64,000 nucleotides of DNA. Origin: Dactylonectria macrodidyma. Its lineage: Eukaryota > Ascomycota > Sordariomycetes > Hypocreales > Nectriaceae. The notes under the pieces are model-generated. The model saw only the letters and a program-made list of their open reading frames with translations, had not been told where the DNA came from and searched no databases. The number at the start of each line of letters is the position of its first letter. The first letter of the stretch is position 1. The stretch is taken from assembly GCA_020744425.1 (NCBI GenBank), contig JAGMUV010000026.1, positions 558,001 through 622,000 of the forward strand. Direction: 5' to 3'. A program made the position numbers and the translations under genes. Of this stretch, positions 54,469 to 64,000 are shown in pieces.

Positions 54469-56675
54469 TGAATAACCCCACCTAATGCATAACCAAAATT
54501 TTCGTCTTCCCATACAAAATCCAATTTTTGATCACCCCAAAATCAGCCCAGACTCTCAATTTGTAAATAAACCTTTAGAATATTCTTATAGAAATTTGTT
54601 CAAATTTTACTCTCTACGTGGGTTTTTGACCTCCCGCCCGCTGCGTGTGCGCTGGCAGTGTTTTGTTTCCATCTCAGATTCTTCACTTTCCTCCTCCGAC
54701 CCGACACCCACCTCAATCACCGACTTGACCTCTTCATCCACATCAGCCTCTTTTTCCCCATCCTTTGAACTAGGAATGGACTTTTCAGCTGCTAGGGACT
54801 CAGCTAGAGCCATGAATCGTCGGTTCGGGTTCGGTACCGCCTTCCTTTTCCTCCCTCGCCGCAGCTGGGCCATCTGCTCCTCAAGCCCAGCAATCCGCCC
54901 ATTCTGAACGGCCACCTTCATCTCTAAAGCTTCCAGCCCCTTTGCGATCTTGCTGTATTTTCTCCTCGTCGGACGACTTCGGTGTTTGGCCAAATCTCTC
55001 ACCTGCCGGCTCGTCGTCGGCGTGTCATCTGAGTGCAGCTGAGTAGGGCTCGGTGTCTTGAACTGTTCCGCCACTGACTCCTTGTCTGGCTGGATTTCTG
55101 GATGTTTTAGCGCCTTGTGACGGCTTATAGGTCAATTTCCAGTAAACCTCCAGCCGGATAAGATAATCTCTTTTCTCATGCCCGCCTCCCTGGCTTTCGC
55201 GTATGCCCGGATAAAATTGACCTTGTCAACCGGCGCAGAATCGGTCAAACTAGCCAGGTTTTGGAGTTCTTTTCGATATCCACCTTTGATGACCTTAAAG
55301 ATCCCATTATCTAACGGCTGCAAACCATGAGAACAATGTGCTGGCAGGTAGCAACAGTACACGTTGTTCAGAAAGCACGTCGCCATCCACCCGTCCTGCG
55401 CGCTCATCAGTAATCTTATAGCCGGAGAATCTGCGGTGTAACGGCCAAAAGACTCACCTGCGCATGGCTCCCATGACCGTCGAGGATGATAAGTCTCGCA
55501 TCCGAGGCATCTAGAGGCTCTGTCTGGGGTAAATAAACATCTTTCAGCCACTCAAGAGCTATATGGTTGTCGGTCCAGCCGTTCGGCGATGTGATGTAGT
55601 GCCAGTCCGCTATCGCCTCAAACTCTTCAACGAACCACTGCTTCTGCAGCTCTTTGCCTTTGAAAATGATTGCTGGTTTCAAAGCTCGACCAGTTGCGGT
55701 GACAGCCTCAATAAACGACGTCCAAGCGCGCGACTGGGTGCCTTTCAACAGCGCCTTCTTCTTCGGGTCAGAGCTCCCGATTACGAGGCTATCCAAGCCT
55801 TGTGGACAGCTAATTAGCTATGGCCTATCAAAACTCGTTGGGGACTTGCAGACAACGTACCGAAACCAGCCATTATGCCACCCTCGTCCACGTTAACTGT
55901 GTTCTCAGGCTTGATCCAGCCGTACTCGGTCTCCCGAATATCAAAGTACCAATTGACCGCTTTTGGTGTAAACCCGTTAAATCTGGAGGCTTCCTGGCGT
56001 TTTCCAAGCTTGGTAGATAGTTTTATGTGACGCTTGACGAATCTGGTGGTCTAGTGCTTGCCCAGAGGCTGGTTATCGCCTTGTTGTTGGAGGATGGCCT
56101 CGACGCAGGCCCGGAGTTGGCTGTGGGAGAGGGCATAGCCCAGAGACTCCTGCCGCAGCACCCAACGAACGAGGGTCTCCTCTTGGCTCTTTGAAATACG
56201 CTGGTGGGCCTGGATACGTTCATTCCTGCTCGCATGACCGGAAAGTCGACGAGAAAGGGTCGGCTGAGGTACTCCTCGTTTCTGGGCCGCCTCGTTCTGT
56301 GAAAGGCCTCTATCTGATATCTAATATAGCCTCGGCTATGTCATCTTCTGTATAGGTACAGCGACCCATTGCGTAAGTTGTTCTGACGAGTCTGTTGGGT
56401 GAAATGTCGAGTTGAATGGATGGAGTCGCCTAGGGTAGACGAAGCGGAATGAAAAAAATTTCAAAGTGCTAGAGAACTGGGCTCCAGGGCGGGACGGAAA
56501 AAAATCAAGGCGATATTAAAGGTTCATGAAATAGACAAGCATTTCCAGGCATTGTTTTATGAGCATCTCCATTCCTGGCTGAATGCGGTGCAATTGAAAA
56601 TTTGGATTTTGTATGGGAAGATGAAAATTTTGGTTATGCATTAGGTGGGGTTATTCGTTAGGTGGTCCCGCATGG
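54451..56675 (-). mobile_element. Pogo-type element, 2.2 kb, complete but decayed
   Basis: Terminal inverted repeats of about 75 bp start CCATGCGGGACCACCTAA at 54451 and at 56675 (inverse), with two mismatches by eye and TA on both outer sides (54449-54450, 56676-56677). Each repeat contains a doubled ACCTAATG(A/C)ATAACC unit. The transposase inside carries nonsense codons and a shift. It shares family with the 32.4-34.2 kb element. Confidence 0.88.
54607..56369 (-). pseudogene. Pogo/Fot1 transposase, decayed
   Basis: ATG 56369 starts MGRCTYTEDDIAEAILD; a small deletion near 56320 shifts the frame into DRGLSQNEAAQKRGVPQPTL. TAG at 56051-56053 replaces a Trp codon before TTRFVKRH. Then VNVDEGGIMAGFG, an intron, DSLVIGSSDPKKKALLKG, ADWHYITSPNGWTDNHIALEW, LIILDGHGSHAQ, a second intron, MATCFLNNVYCCYL and HGLQPLDNGIFKVIKG. 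TGA at 55132-55134 replaces the Trp of FTGN-W-PISRH. The tail KYSKIAKGLEALEMKV, EEQMAQLRRGRKRK and an acidic end are preserved. Two stops of the TGG->TAG/TGA type plus one frameshift make it non-functional. Confidence 0.88.
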
Positions 56676-56689
56676 TAGCTCCGGCAAGT

Positions 56690-58266
56690 ATTTAGTGATG
56701 GGCTTATCCCATTGCATGCGCCGTTCACGATCAATGGAGAGGAAGTCAAGCCCAAAGCGAAGGCCAAACTCTTAGGGGTAATCATGGACACGGGGCTCAG
56801 GTTCAAGGAACACATGGCCAAGGCCGCCACGAAAGGTCTCTTGGCAGCCATGTGTCTAAGGAGACTCAGGATGCTGCCACCACAAGCTGCCAGACAACTC
56901 TTCGTCGCAACCGTGGCCCCAGCCATGGACTACGCGTCTGTCGTATGGGCGCATGCGCGCGGCGAAAGGGAATTGAAAGAGTTCAACAGGGCACAGAAAA
57001 TAGGAGCGCGGGCCATCACGGGAGCCTTCCAGACGGTGGCGAGGGCAGTAGCTGAAGCGGAAGCCAACATCCAAACAGTACACGAGCGACATGCTCTGGC
57101 TGGAATGAAGTTGTACATCAATACGCACACGCTGCCAAAGAAGCACCCGTTAGCGACACTCAAAGTATCAGTGAGTCGAAGGTACATCTCGCCGATGAAG
57201 AGACTGGCGCTTGCCCTCGGCGAGAGCGGAATCGGGCGGATGGAAACAATCGAAGCCTATGCAGCACCGCCGTGGCACGCCCGCGTGTCGCTAGTGTGTG
57301 AGGCAGATCGGAAGGTGGCGATAGCGGCAGCCAACAGTGTCGAAGACATCACCATCGCGACCAGCGCTTCCGACAGAGGAGGAATGACGGGCATGGGAGG
57401 CATCATCAGCCACAAAGCACCAGGGCGAGAGAATAGGGTCATGGCCAGGTACTCGGTCACTCTCGGCTCGCGAGACGACCAGAACCCCTACACAGCCGAG
57501 CTAGGGGCGATAGCAATGGCATTGCGATGCATGCCTGACGGATTACGGGACCGAAGGCTTACCATACTGTCAAGCGGCCAGTCAGCACTGAAGGCGATCG
57601 CGCGACCACGACAACAATCGGGACAGTGCGCCATCCGAGAAATCTACAACCACATCCGACGGGCTAAGAAAAGGCAACAACAGGGTCAAGATGATTTGGG
57701 TACCCTCTCGGGATGATGCGTTCCCCTTGGGGCCCAAGGCGAAGAGACAGGCCCAGAGAGCAACTGAATCGGGGCGCATGCCAGAGACACAGCCGTACCA
57801 AGCCTGATCGACGCGGATAAGACTAGCGAGAGAGCAGCTACAACAGCACCAGACACTACCGGACAGAGTGGGCGGCTTCTCCAAGAGGGTTGACAAAGCG
57901 CTACCAGGAAAACACACAAAGGTGCTGTACGACGGACTGAAGAGGCGCGAAGCAGACACGCTTTCGCAGTTGCGCACGGGAATGGCGAGGATTAACAGCT
58001 ACCTGTCGAGGATCGGTGCAGTGGAATCAGACTTGTGTGATTGCGGACGGGCGGTCGAAACAATGGGGCATTTTCTCTTTCGATGCACCAAGTGGGATGC
58101 ACAACGCGAAGGCATGAGACAAATCGGGCAAAGCGAGATGGGAAACCTGTCGTTCTTTTTGGGAGGAAAGTCGGCATTGGACGGACCGAAGTGGTCACCT
58201 AACCTACAGGCTGTGCGAGCAACGATCAAATTTGCAATGAAGACGGGAAGACTGGGAGTGAAGTAG
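56690..58266 (+). pseudogene. LINE (Tad-like) ORF2 3' part: RT end, RNase H, C-terminal domain
   Basis: The frame opens inside a reverse transcriptase (PFTINGEEVKPKAKAKLLGV, GLRFKEHMAKAATKGLLAAM, VAPAMDYASVVWAHA), passes an RNase H-like region (GMGGIISHKAPGR, YTAELGAIAMAL, ILSSGQSALKAI), shifts frame near 57690 into WVPSRDDAFPLG, meets TGA near 57808, and ends with the Cys-containing C-terminus (SDLCDCGRAVETMGHFLFRC). The first RNase H Asp appears changed (ATSASD for TDAS) and the second DS is SS. The 5' half, including the endonuclease, is absent: typical 5' truncation. It starts right beside the pogo element's TA flank. Confidence 0.85.
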
Positions 58267-58499
58267 GAGAATGGGACATACTAACAACCCCGGAACCAGG
58301 AAACATTGACACAATACTAACACAATGCAGCCTCATTTTGACAGACCATGCTTCAGCTGCTGAGGATAGGATGCTGAACACTTGGAGAAATTGGCCTTCA
58401 AGCAGGCCTGTCAGAGAGAGTCAAGCGAGGCCAAACGAAAGCGATCCAGGGAGAGAAAGTGGGGCTTTACTTGTGGTCAGGATTGAAGGTGGCAGAAAT

Positions 58500-58585
58500 G
58501 TAAATAGCATAGCGTGTTCCATGGCCCTATGAGATCCGTTCTCCCGGGCGTAATAAATCTACTACTACTACTACTACTACTATCA
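58500..58585 (+). mobile_element. LINE 3' end with (CTA)n tail
   Basis: CCCGGGCGTAATAAAT is followed by about eight CTA units (58559-58583). This is the usual 3' end of fungal Tad-like LINEs. Related tail pieces occur at 41361-41403 and about 59409-59424 in the opposite direction. Confidence 0.75.
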
Positions 58586-58589
58586 TTTA

Positions 58590-59029
58590 CGGAGTAGGGC
58601 ATGTACCGGCCCACAAAAGTGGATTTTGAGAACTTACACAGGAGACCGGTCCCTGCGGGCCCGCCAATGCCTTTCGGAACGAGCCTTCGGATCCTCTGAT
58701 TTCGCTGTGGCTCTTCGATGACGGTTTGGTATATGGATTGAGGGTATACGGCGTTAGATGGTCCTTTGGGAGGAGAGAAAGGACGATGGTTTTCGTTTCG
58801 CATCGAAAGACCCGTGGGGCAGACTTGGTGTTTGAGATACTGTGCACAGGCACTGTGGCTTACAGCCCAGAATCTTATTTGCCCTGTCGCGTAGGATTCA
58901 ATACCATGGGAACATTAAGAACTTTACTCATCAATTCTCCTAACAAACCTGAAAGCTTCCGCAATAGCAGATTTATATTATATCCTTATCTTTATTTCTG
59001 AGACGATCTGATCTTCCGAGCCACTCTCC
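58590..59029. other. Spacer right of the LINE
   Basis: No recognised gene. Confidence 0.4.
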
Positions 59030-59386
59030 ATGGCGCCAATCGCTTACTCCAAATGGGACAACATAGACACGGATTCCGAGCCACAAACCCCCACTCAGCA
59101 GGTGCCTGCAGTCGATTCAAACCCAGCACCTGCTCCAACCACCTCATAGTCGGCTGCGCCGGCATCGACGGGGTCCGTCCAAGCCGTCATCGTCCGATGC
59201 GACGGTGAGAGACTGGAATTCGCGCCTTGGTCCGCTACGACGATCCAGGCAGACCATCCCGTTTTCTCGCATGCTGTTCCTCCCGTGCCAGGACTCATCG
59301 AGGTGCCGCTGGTCCTCCACCGCGTAGGCACTCAGTCCGCCAACCGTACCGACCTCGACAACCAGATCGCCACGTATCTCAAGTAG
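59030..59386 (+). pseudogene. N-terminal fragment of a conserved fungal gene
   Basis: MAPIAYSKWDNIDTDSEPQT opens a frame that meets TAG at about 59147-59149. It then continues as SAAPASTGSVQAVIVRCDGE, TTIQADHPVFSHAVPPVPGL, EVPLVLHRVGT and NQIATYLK before a second TAG. The same protein family left a minus-strand fragment at 2119-2300. Family members are filamentous-ascomycete proteins with an MYND-like or related C-terminal part (from memory); that part is missing here. A LINE-like TTATTACGCCCGG follows at about 59410. Confidence 0.5.
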
Positions 59387-59518
59387 ATAGAGGCAGGCAG
59401 GCACAATTTATTACGCCCGGCGGCTTAAACCGAAAGGGCACTAAAGTCTAGGAGGAAAAGTGGGAAGTTTGGAGACAGCTGGCCAAACGCCAAATGGCGT
59501 TGGGCAAACGCTATAGAG

Positions 59519-61935
59519 ATGAATCTCCAAGACATCCATTCGGCCATCCAGGACCAAACACGGCAGCAGGAGAAGAGACATCAAGACGATGGGGACAAGC
59601 AATGCCTGAAAGACCTGCGCGAGACTGACCCTCGCGACGACAAGACGCGCATCCAAGATACAAAGGGCGGCCTGCTCAGGGACTCTTACCGCTGGATCCT
59701 CGACAACGACGACTTCCAGCGATGGCGTGACGATTCGCAGAGCCAGCTGCTCTGGATCAAAGGCGATCCTGGCAAGGGCAAGACGATGCTGCTATGCGGC
59801 ATCATCGACGAGCTGGAGAAGGAACCCGACAATCGCCTGTCCTATTTCTTCTGCCAGGCCACCGAGGCACGACTGAGTAATGCGACGGCCGTGCTGCGCG
59901 GTCTGATCTACCTTCTCGTCGACCAACAGCCGTCGCTCATCTCGCATGTTCGGAAGAAGCACGACCATGCGGGTAAGCAGCTTTTTGAGGACGGGAATGC
60001 CTGGGAAGCCTTATCCAAGATCCTTACGGCCATGCTCAATGACCCGAGCTTGGATGGTGCGATCCTGATTATTGATGCCCTCGACGAATGCAAAACGAAT
60101 CGACTTCAGCTTCTCGACTTGATTGCTAAGCCTTCTCGTGTCAAACGGATCGTGTCTAGTCGCAACTGGCAGGACATTGAGGAGAAGCTGGACAGTGCGA
60201 AGCAGAAAGTCAGGCTGCACCTCGAGCTGAACAAGGACTCGATCTCCAAGGCTGTTGACACGTACATTGGACACAAGGTAGACCAACTGGCATGTGATAA
60301 GAAATACGACAAGGAAACCACGGACGCCGTCAAAACCCACTTGACATCCAATGCCGACGGCACCTTTCTGTGGGTAGCCTTGGTCTACCAGGAGCTCGCA
60401 GATCCAAAGATTCGGAAACGGCATACACTCTCCAAGTTGAAGTTATTCCCCCGGGGGTTTGATTCGCTCTATGACCGAATGATAGAGCATATCGGCGATT
60501 CGGAGGATGCGAGCCTTTGCAAGGAAGTCCTGGCCATTGCTTCGGTCGTATACCGACCTATCACCTTGGACGAGTTGAAGGTTCTTGTTGAGTCGCTCGA
60601 GGATCTCGACCAGGACGACTTGGAAGAAATCGTCAGATCCTGCGGTTCTTTCCTGACTCTTCGGGAAGGTGTCATCTACTTTGTGCATCAATCAGCCAAG
60701 GATTTCCTGCTTAACAAGGCATCCGACCAAATCCTACCCTCTGGCGCCGCGCACCAGCACCATGCCATCTTCTCGAGGTCGCTGGAGGCTCTCTCGGAGA
60801 CTCTCGAACGTGACGTTTACGAATTGGGCGTCCCAGGATTTCCCATCGACCAGGTCTCGCCGCCCAACCCTGACCCATTGGCTTCGATACAATATTCCTG
60901 CGTCTTCTGGGTAGACCATCTCGATGACTCTGAACCCCGGGCGAAGATGAGTGACAAGGACCTACAGGACGCGGGGATCGTCCATGACTTCCTTCGAAAC
61001 AAGTATCTATATTGGTTAGAATCTCTCAGTCTGTTACGCAGCATGTCCGAGGGGGTCATGGCAGTACAGAAGCTCGAAGCTTTAGTAGTGAGTTATTATA
61101 AATTCATGTACAAACTGGAGACGGTCTGACATGTTAGCAGAAAACCAAGGAAGCGCGACAACTAACGGAACTACTTCGAGACGTGCGCCGCTTTATTCTT
61201 TCTCACAAGCGGGCCATCGAAATTGCTCCATTACAGGTCTATGCATCAGCACTCGTGTTTAGTCCCACCCGGAGCCTAACCAGAGAGCTCTTCGAAAAAG
61301 AAGAGCCGAACTGGATCACGCTAAAGCCGAGCGTGGAATTAGACTGGAATGCATGCCTCCAGACGCTCGAGGGCCATGGCGATTTGGTGACCTCAGTGGC
61401 CTTCTCGGCGGATGGCCAGCGGCTTGCCTCGGGCTCGGAGGATAAGACGATTAAGGTCTGGGATGCGGCAACAGGCGCGTGTGTACAGACGCTCGAGGGC
61501 CACAGCGATTCGGTGACCTCAGTGGCCTTCTCGGCGGATGGCCAGCGGCTCGCCTCGGGCTCGCACGATGACACGGTTAAGGTCTGGGATGCGGCAACAG
61601 GCGCGTGCGTGCAGACGCTCGAGATTGGCCGGGTGATTACCCACCTTTCATTTGATCCGATCACAAACTCTCTCCTCTCTACCGATGTTGGACTTCTGAA
61701 CCTGGATCTCCCGGCTCTACCGCCTGCCATCGATAATCGGTCGACTGACGCAACCTTACGGAATGTTCGCCACTTTGGCTGGGGTATAAGCACCGACGGT
61801 GTATGGGTTGTAAAAGATGGAAAGGGGATGCTTTGGCTACCTCCGGAATATCGAGTGATGAAATCGGCTGTGGTGGGATCAACGGTCGCTATCGGCTGCC
61901 TTTCAGGTCATGTACTGGTGATGAAGTTCTCTTAG
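59519..61935 (+). CDS. NACHT-WD40 NLR (HET-E/HNWD-like), short repeat array
   Basis: Two exons, 59519-61087 and 61141-61935, with a 53-bp intron (GTGAGT..GCAG), give 787 residues. Residues 1-45 are charged; DPRDDKTRIQDTKGGLLRDS leads into a NACHT domain with Walker A GDPGKGKTM (about 82-90) and Walker B AILIIDALDEC (about 181-191), later the usual winged-helix part (VYRPITLDELKVLVE; FLTLREGVIYFVHQSAKDFL). Exon 2 has the linker PLQVYASALVFSPTRSL and WD40 repeats (TLEGH..SVTSVAFSADGQRL, KVWDAATGACVQ). Such NLRs act in heterokaryon incompatibility and non-self recognition: ligand binding by the repeats triggers NACHT oligomerisation. No HET, HeLo, sesB or other N-terminal effector domain is in frame upstream (TAA about 95 bp before the ATG). 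Only two canonical repeats remain, so it may be a truncated allele or an adaptor-dependent form. Confidence 0.88.
61366..61617 (+). repeat. Two 126-bp WD40-coding direct repeats
   Basis: CTCGAGGGCCA begins units at 61366 and 61492, and CTCGAG again at 61618, with an exact 126-bp (42-residue) period. The units are about 90% identical by eye. Differences cluster at a few codons (GDL/SDS, EDK/HDD), which in HNWD-type proteins are the fast-changing surface positions. The third unit diverges after six bases. Confidence 0.9.
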
Positions 61936-62187
61936 AGCGGAGGCAGGCATAATTACCTCTTTGGTTACAGCAGCCCTTTCCCGGTTCTCGGTATCGACCT
62001 ACGTAGTTGATTATGTTTGATTTGGAAGCAGGAAGCCCGGCTAGCAACTACTTCCTACCTTAGCCAGCCAGCCCTGTATTACTGAGCTTCGAATGTGCGA
62101 GAGGAAGAGGCAATTGATATACGGGCCCAGCGGCCGTCAGCCCCACCTAAGACGGCCCGTTAGCACCCAAAGGTGGTGAACGCGCCT

Positions 62188-63231
62188 ATGCACGCACAAG
62201 GTCACTTACATCGCTCAGCAAGTCACAGTGTAGCCGAATCCCGAGCCGCCGTCGTCGCCATGCGGAACATCGCCTTGAGGCAATCGCCACACAGAGCCAC
62301 GAAAAGGACCGATTCTCTAGCTAACCTGACGCCTCCAGGGCGGACTGCGCCAAGGCTTGCGTCTATGCACGGATCACGATCTCCTGCCACACCTGCTTTA
62401 TTCCGTGGCCTGGCGCCCGCACTCCAGGGACCGCCTAGACCTCTGCTGGGGCCATCTACCCCAAGCGCGGTAGAGGGAACTTCCCCTATCCCTCCTACCC
62501 TTTGCCTGCCAACAGTAGTTCTGGGCACGCCGATTCCTCAAACGCCAATTCCTCAAGGCACTCTTCCAACGGCTCCTGTTGTGCTAGGCACGCCTATACC
62601 ACAGGAATCGTTCCCTACCACTCCTTCATTATTGCCACAGGGTCATCGTCGCGGCCGCTATACACGTCAAAGCGCACATGCTGAAGAGCGACATTTTGAT
62701 CAGATAGTTGATCCACCTTTTACAGGGGACCTTAACTTGCCTGCCCTTAGTGAGGAGGATCAGGCCCTTGTGCGGGAGTTCTATACTGCCCTGAATGACG
62801 ACAAGATGCATAGTTGCATTCGCTGCGGGGAGCATTGGTTCGATATGAAGAGAAATAGCTTGAAAATCTGCAGCCGCTGCATTAGTCGAGACAGGGAGAG
62901 AACCCCTAACGAGCCCTACTTCTTTAGCGCTGCGAATAACCTTGACTTCGGGGAAGTCCCCGGTAATCTACCTGACCTGACAATGGTTGAGGAGATGCTG
63001 ATTGCTAGGGTTCACGTACACGTGAAGGTCCTACAGGTACGTGGCGCTCAATACAAATACTGCGGTCACGTTGTCCACTTCCTTCGCAATGTCAACGCGA
63101 AATGCACGGCGAAAGCAGTCAGAACTGCCAAATTCCAATCAAATCACCGTCAGAGAGGACACAGCAGAGGTATGGACGGACTCACACTCGGCAATAGGCA
63201 TGGTAGCGAATATCACACATGTCTCTCTTAG
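62188..63231 (+). pseudogene. Helitron N-terminal ORF fragment
   Basis: A proline-rich leader contains a repeated VVLGTPIPQ unit. Then come CIRCGEHWFDMK..LKICSRCI, a double CxxC zinc-binding segment, and FSAANNLDFGEVPGNLPDLT with MVEEMLIARVHVHVKVLQVR, YCGHVVHFLRNV. This is the region (DUF6570-like) just before the Rep domain of fungal Helitrons. After about 63110 the similarity ends, and no Rep (HxH/Y) or helicase follows in the window. An in-frame ATG at 62188 is the likely start. The fragment keeps one open frame but lacks all catalytic parts. Confidence 0.75.
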
Positions 63232-64000
63232 CTTTAAGGCACAGGTCTTTCACATCTTCCTGAGACATGCCTAGCATCCTCGTCATGGGGAAGCATGACA
63301 GAGCGGTGAGACCTTGAGAAAGCCCTGTATTAAACCACCTCCCCACCTCTCTCTCGTGGCGATCTTCGGACCAAGGACAGTAACATACCTTGATGACGGC
63401 TTCATCAATGTCCGTGAAGCCAGCCAACGCGAGCTGGCGCCGTGTTTCGTCAGGATCCACCCTCATAGAACGGCCATGTCGATCCAGCGACTTGAGAAGC
63501 TTGGAAGTCCATTCATCGAGAGCGCTGTCGGTTGGAAGAGTACCGTCGTCACAACGTGGAACCCAATCGATTTCGACCTGCTCCATATAGCCTATTCCGG
63601 GTTTCAGATGCCTGCAAGTGAATCAGTCAGGAAAGGCAGGGGAGGTGTGACGGGACAAGAGCACGAACGAGGTCGGGTGCGACTTGGGCAAAATGATTGT
63701 TTACAAGGAGAGAAAGAGATTCGTAAGGAAAACTCTGACTTAAGCTATTTACACAATATAACATGAGACTATTCATAAAGTATGAAAGTCACGTGATCGT
63801 TCCCTCACAGGAGGTAGAAGTGACTCTATGCCCACATAAACATCTTTTGGTACATTTCCCGCCAGCATTGGATACTTCCGAATAGCATCTGTGCCCGAAT
63901 GAAGTCCCAGTCCCGATCTATTGTATCCCACGAATCCTCAATGTCGAATGGTTGAGGAGGGTTCATTGTTGGGGGAATCCTGAACTATATGAGTGAACGA
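63182..64000 (-). pseudogene. LaeA-like SAM methyltransferase, partial, window edge
   Basis: Minus strand. A first visible exon (about 63970-63836) reads PPQPFDIEDSWDTIDRDWDF, IRAQMLFGSIQCWREMYQKM. A long intron (63835-63612) joins to HLKPGIGYMEQVEIDWVPRC, DDGTLPTDSALDEWTSKLL, DETRRQLALAGFTDIDEAVI, VGRWFNTGLSQGL and MCDIRYHAYC. These match the C-terminal half of LaeA/UMTA-type methyltransferases, which influence secondary metabolism. The SAM-binding GxGxG motif would lie beyond 64000. The stop at 63182 comes just after YHAYC, where relatives continue by about 10 residues, and the 224-bp intron has a weak GTGGGC donor. It may be a partial or broken gene. Confidence 0.65.

Noticed and set aside
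61239..61793. Minus-strand frame with repeated SVCTHAPVAASQT units
   Set aside because: Antisense of the NLR's WD40 repeats.
1..64000. Starship-type element (tyrosine-recombinase captain)
   Set aside because: No DUF3435-like gene or R-K-H-R-Y recombinase motifs seen; the extra ORFs belong to small TIR elements.

Overview
The window reads as a transposon-rich accessory region from a filamentous ascomycete (Pezizomycotina, probably Sordariomycetes). The grounds are short GT..AG introns of about 40-80 bp, a PTH11/rhodopsin-type 7-TM protein, a two-LysM secreted protein, an Hsp30-type small heat-shock protein, a NACHT-WD40 NLR, a LaeA-like methyltransferase, and fungal pogo/Fot1, hAT, piggyBac, Helitron and Tad-like LINE relics. 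Many relics carry in-frame stops of the TGG->TAG/TGA or CAG->TAG type, the pattern left by repeat-induced point mutation (RIP). No bacterial operon, rRNA, complete tRNA or CRISPR array was seen.

Layout. 0.5-1.9 kb: decayed pogo transposase. 2.1-2.3 kb: gene fragment. 2.6-6.4 kb: a transposon-free island with two intact multi-exon 7-TM genes. 8.0-11.8 kb: two hAT elements back to back, one ending exactly where the other's terminal repeat begins. 12.3-12.75 kb: LysM gene. 13.0-13.6 kb: broken LtrA-like fragment. 14.4-17.5 kb: truncated pogo fused to a truncated host gene. 17.9-19.8 kb: two hAT remnants. 19.8-27.4 kb: no recognised gene. 27.45-29.0 kb: decayed hAT holding two tandem solo LTRs. 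29.08-29.2 kb: tRNA-derived SINE-like element. 29.4-32.4 kb: nearly intact hAT that cuts a pogo copy (32.4-34.2 kb). 34.8-35.4 kb: Hsp20. 37.1-41.1 kb: TIR element with an integrase-core transposase and unrecognised extra ORFs, followed 4 bp later by a MITE-like derivative. 42.8-44.1 kb: hAT relic inside a bZIP gene (to 45.1 kb). 45.8-48.6 kb: intact pogo-type element. 51.2-51.8 kb: small unknown gene. 52.0-54.1 kb: structurally intact piggyBac. 54.5-56.7 kb: decayed pogo inside a small gene. 56.7-58.6 kb: 5'-truncated LINE. 59.0-59.4 kb: second copy of the 2.1-kb gene fragment. 59.5-61.9 kb: NLR. 62.2-63.2 kb: Helitron fragment. 63.2-64.0 kb: LaeA-like methyltransferase, partial at the window edge.

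The host genes are not an operon. They are scattered, environment-facing functions (sensing, chitin binding, stress, allorecognition, metabolite control) between mobile elements. Several were broken by insertions whose target duplications can be read directly. Two elements (pogo at 45.8 kb, piggyBac at 52.0 kb) have uninterrupted transposase frames and may be recent arrivals.

All calls come from reading the sequence and remembered family features. No database search was run. Intron borders are inferred from frame continuity and splice consensus.
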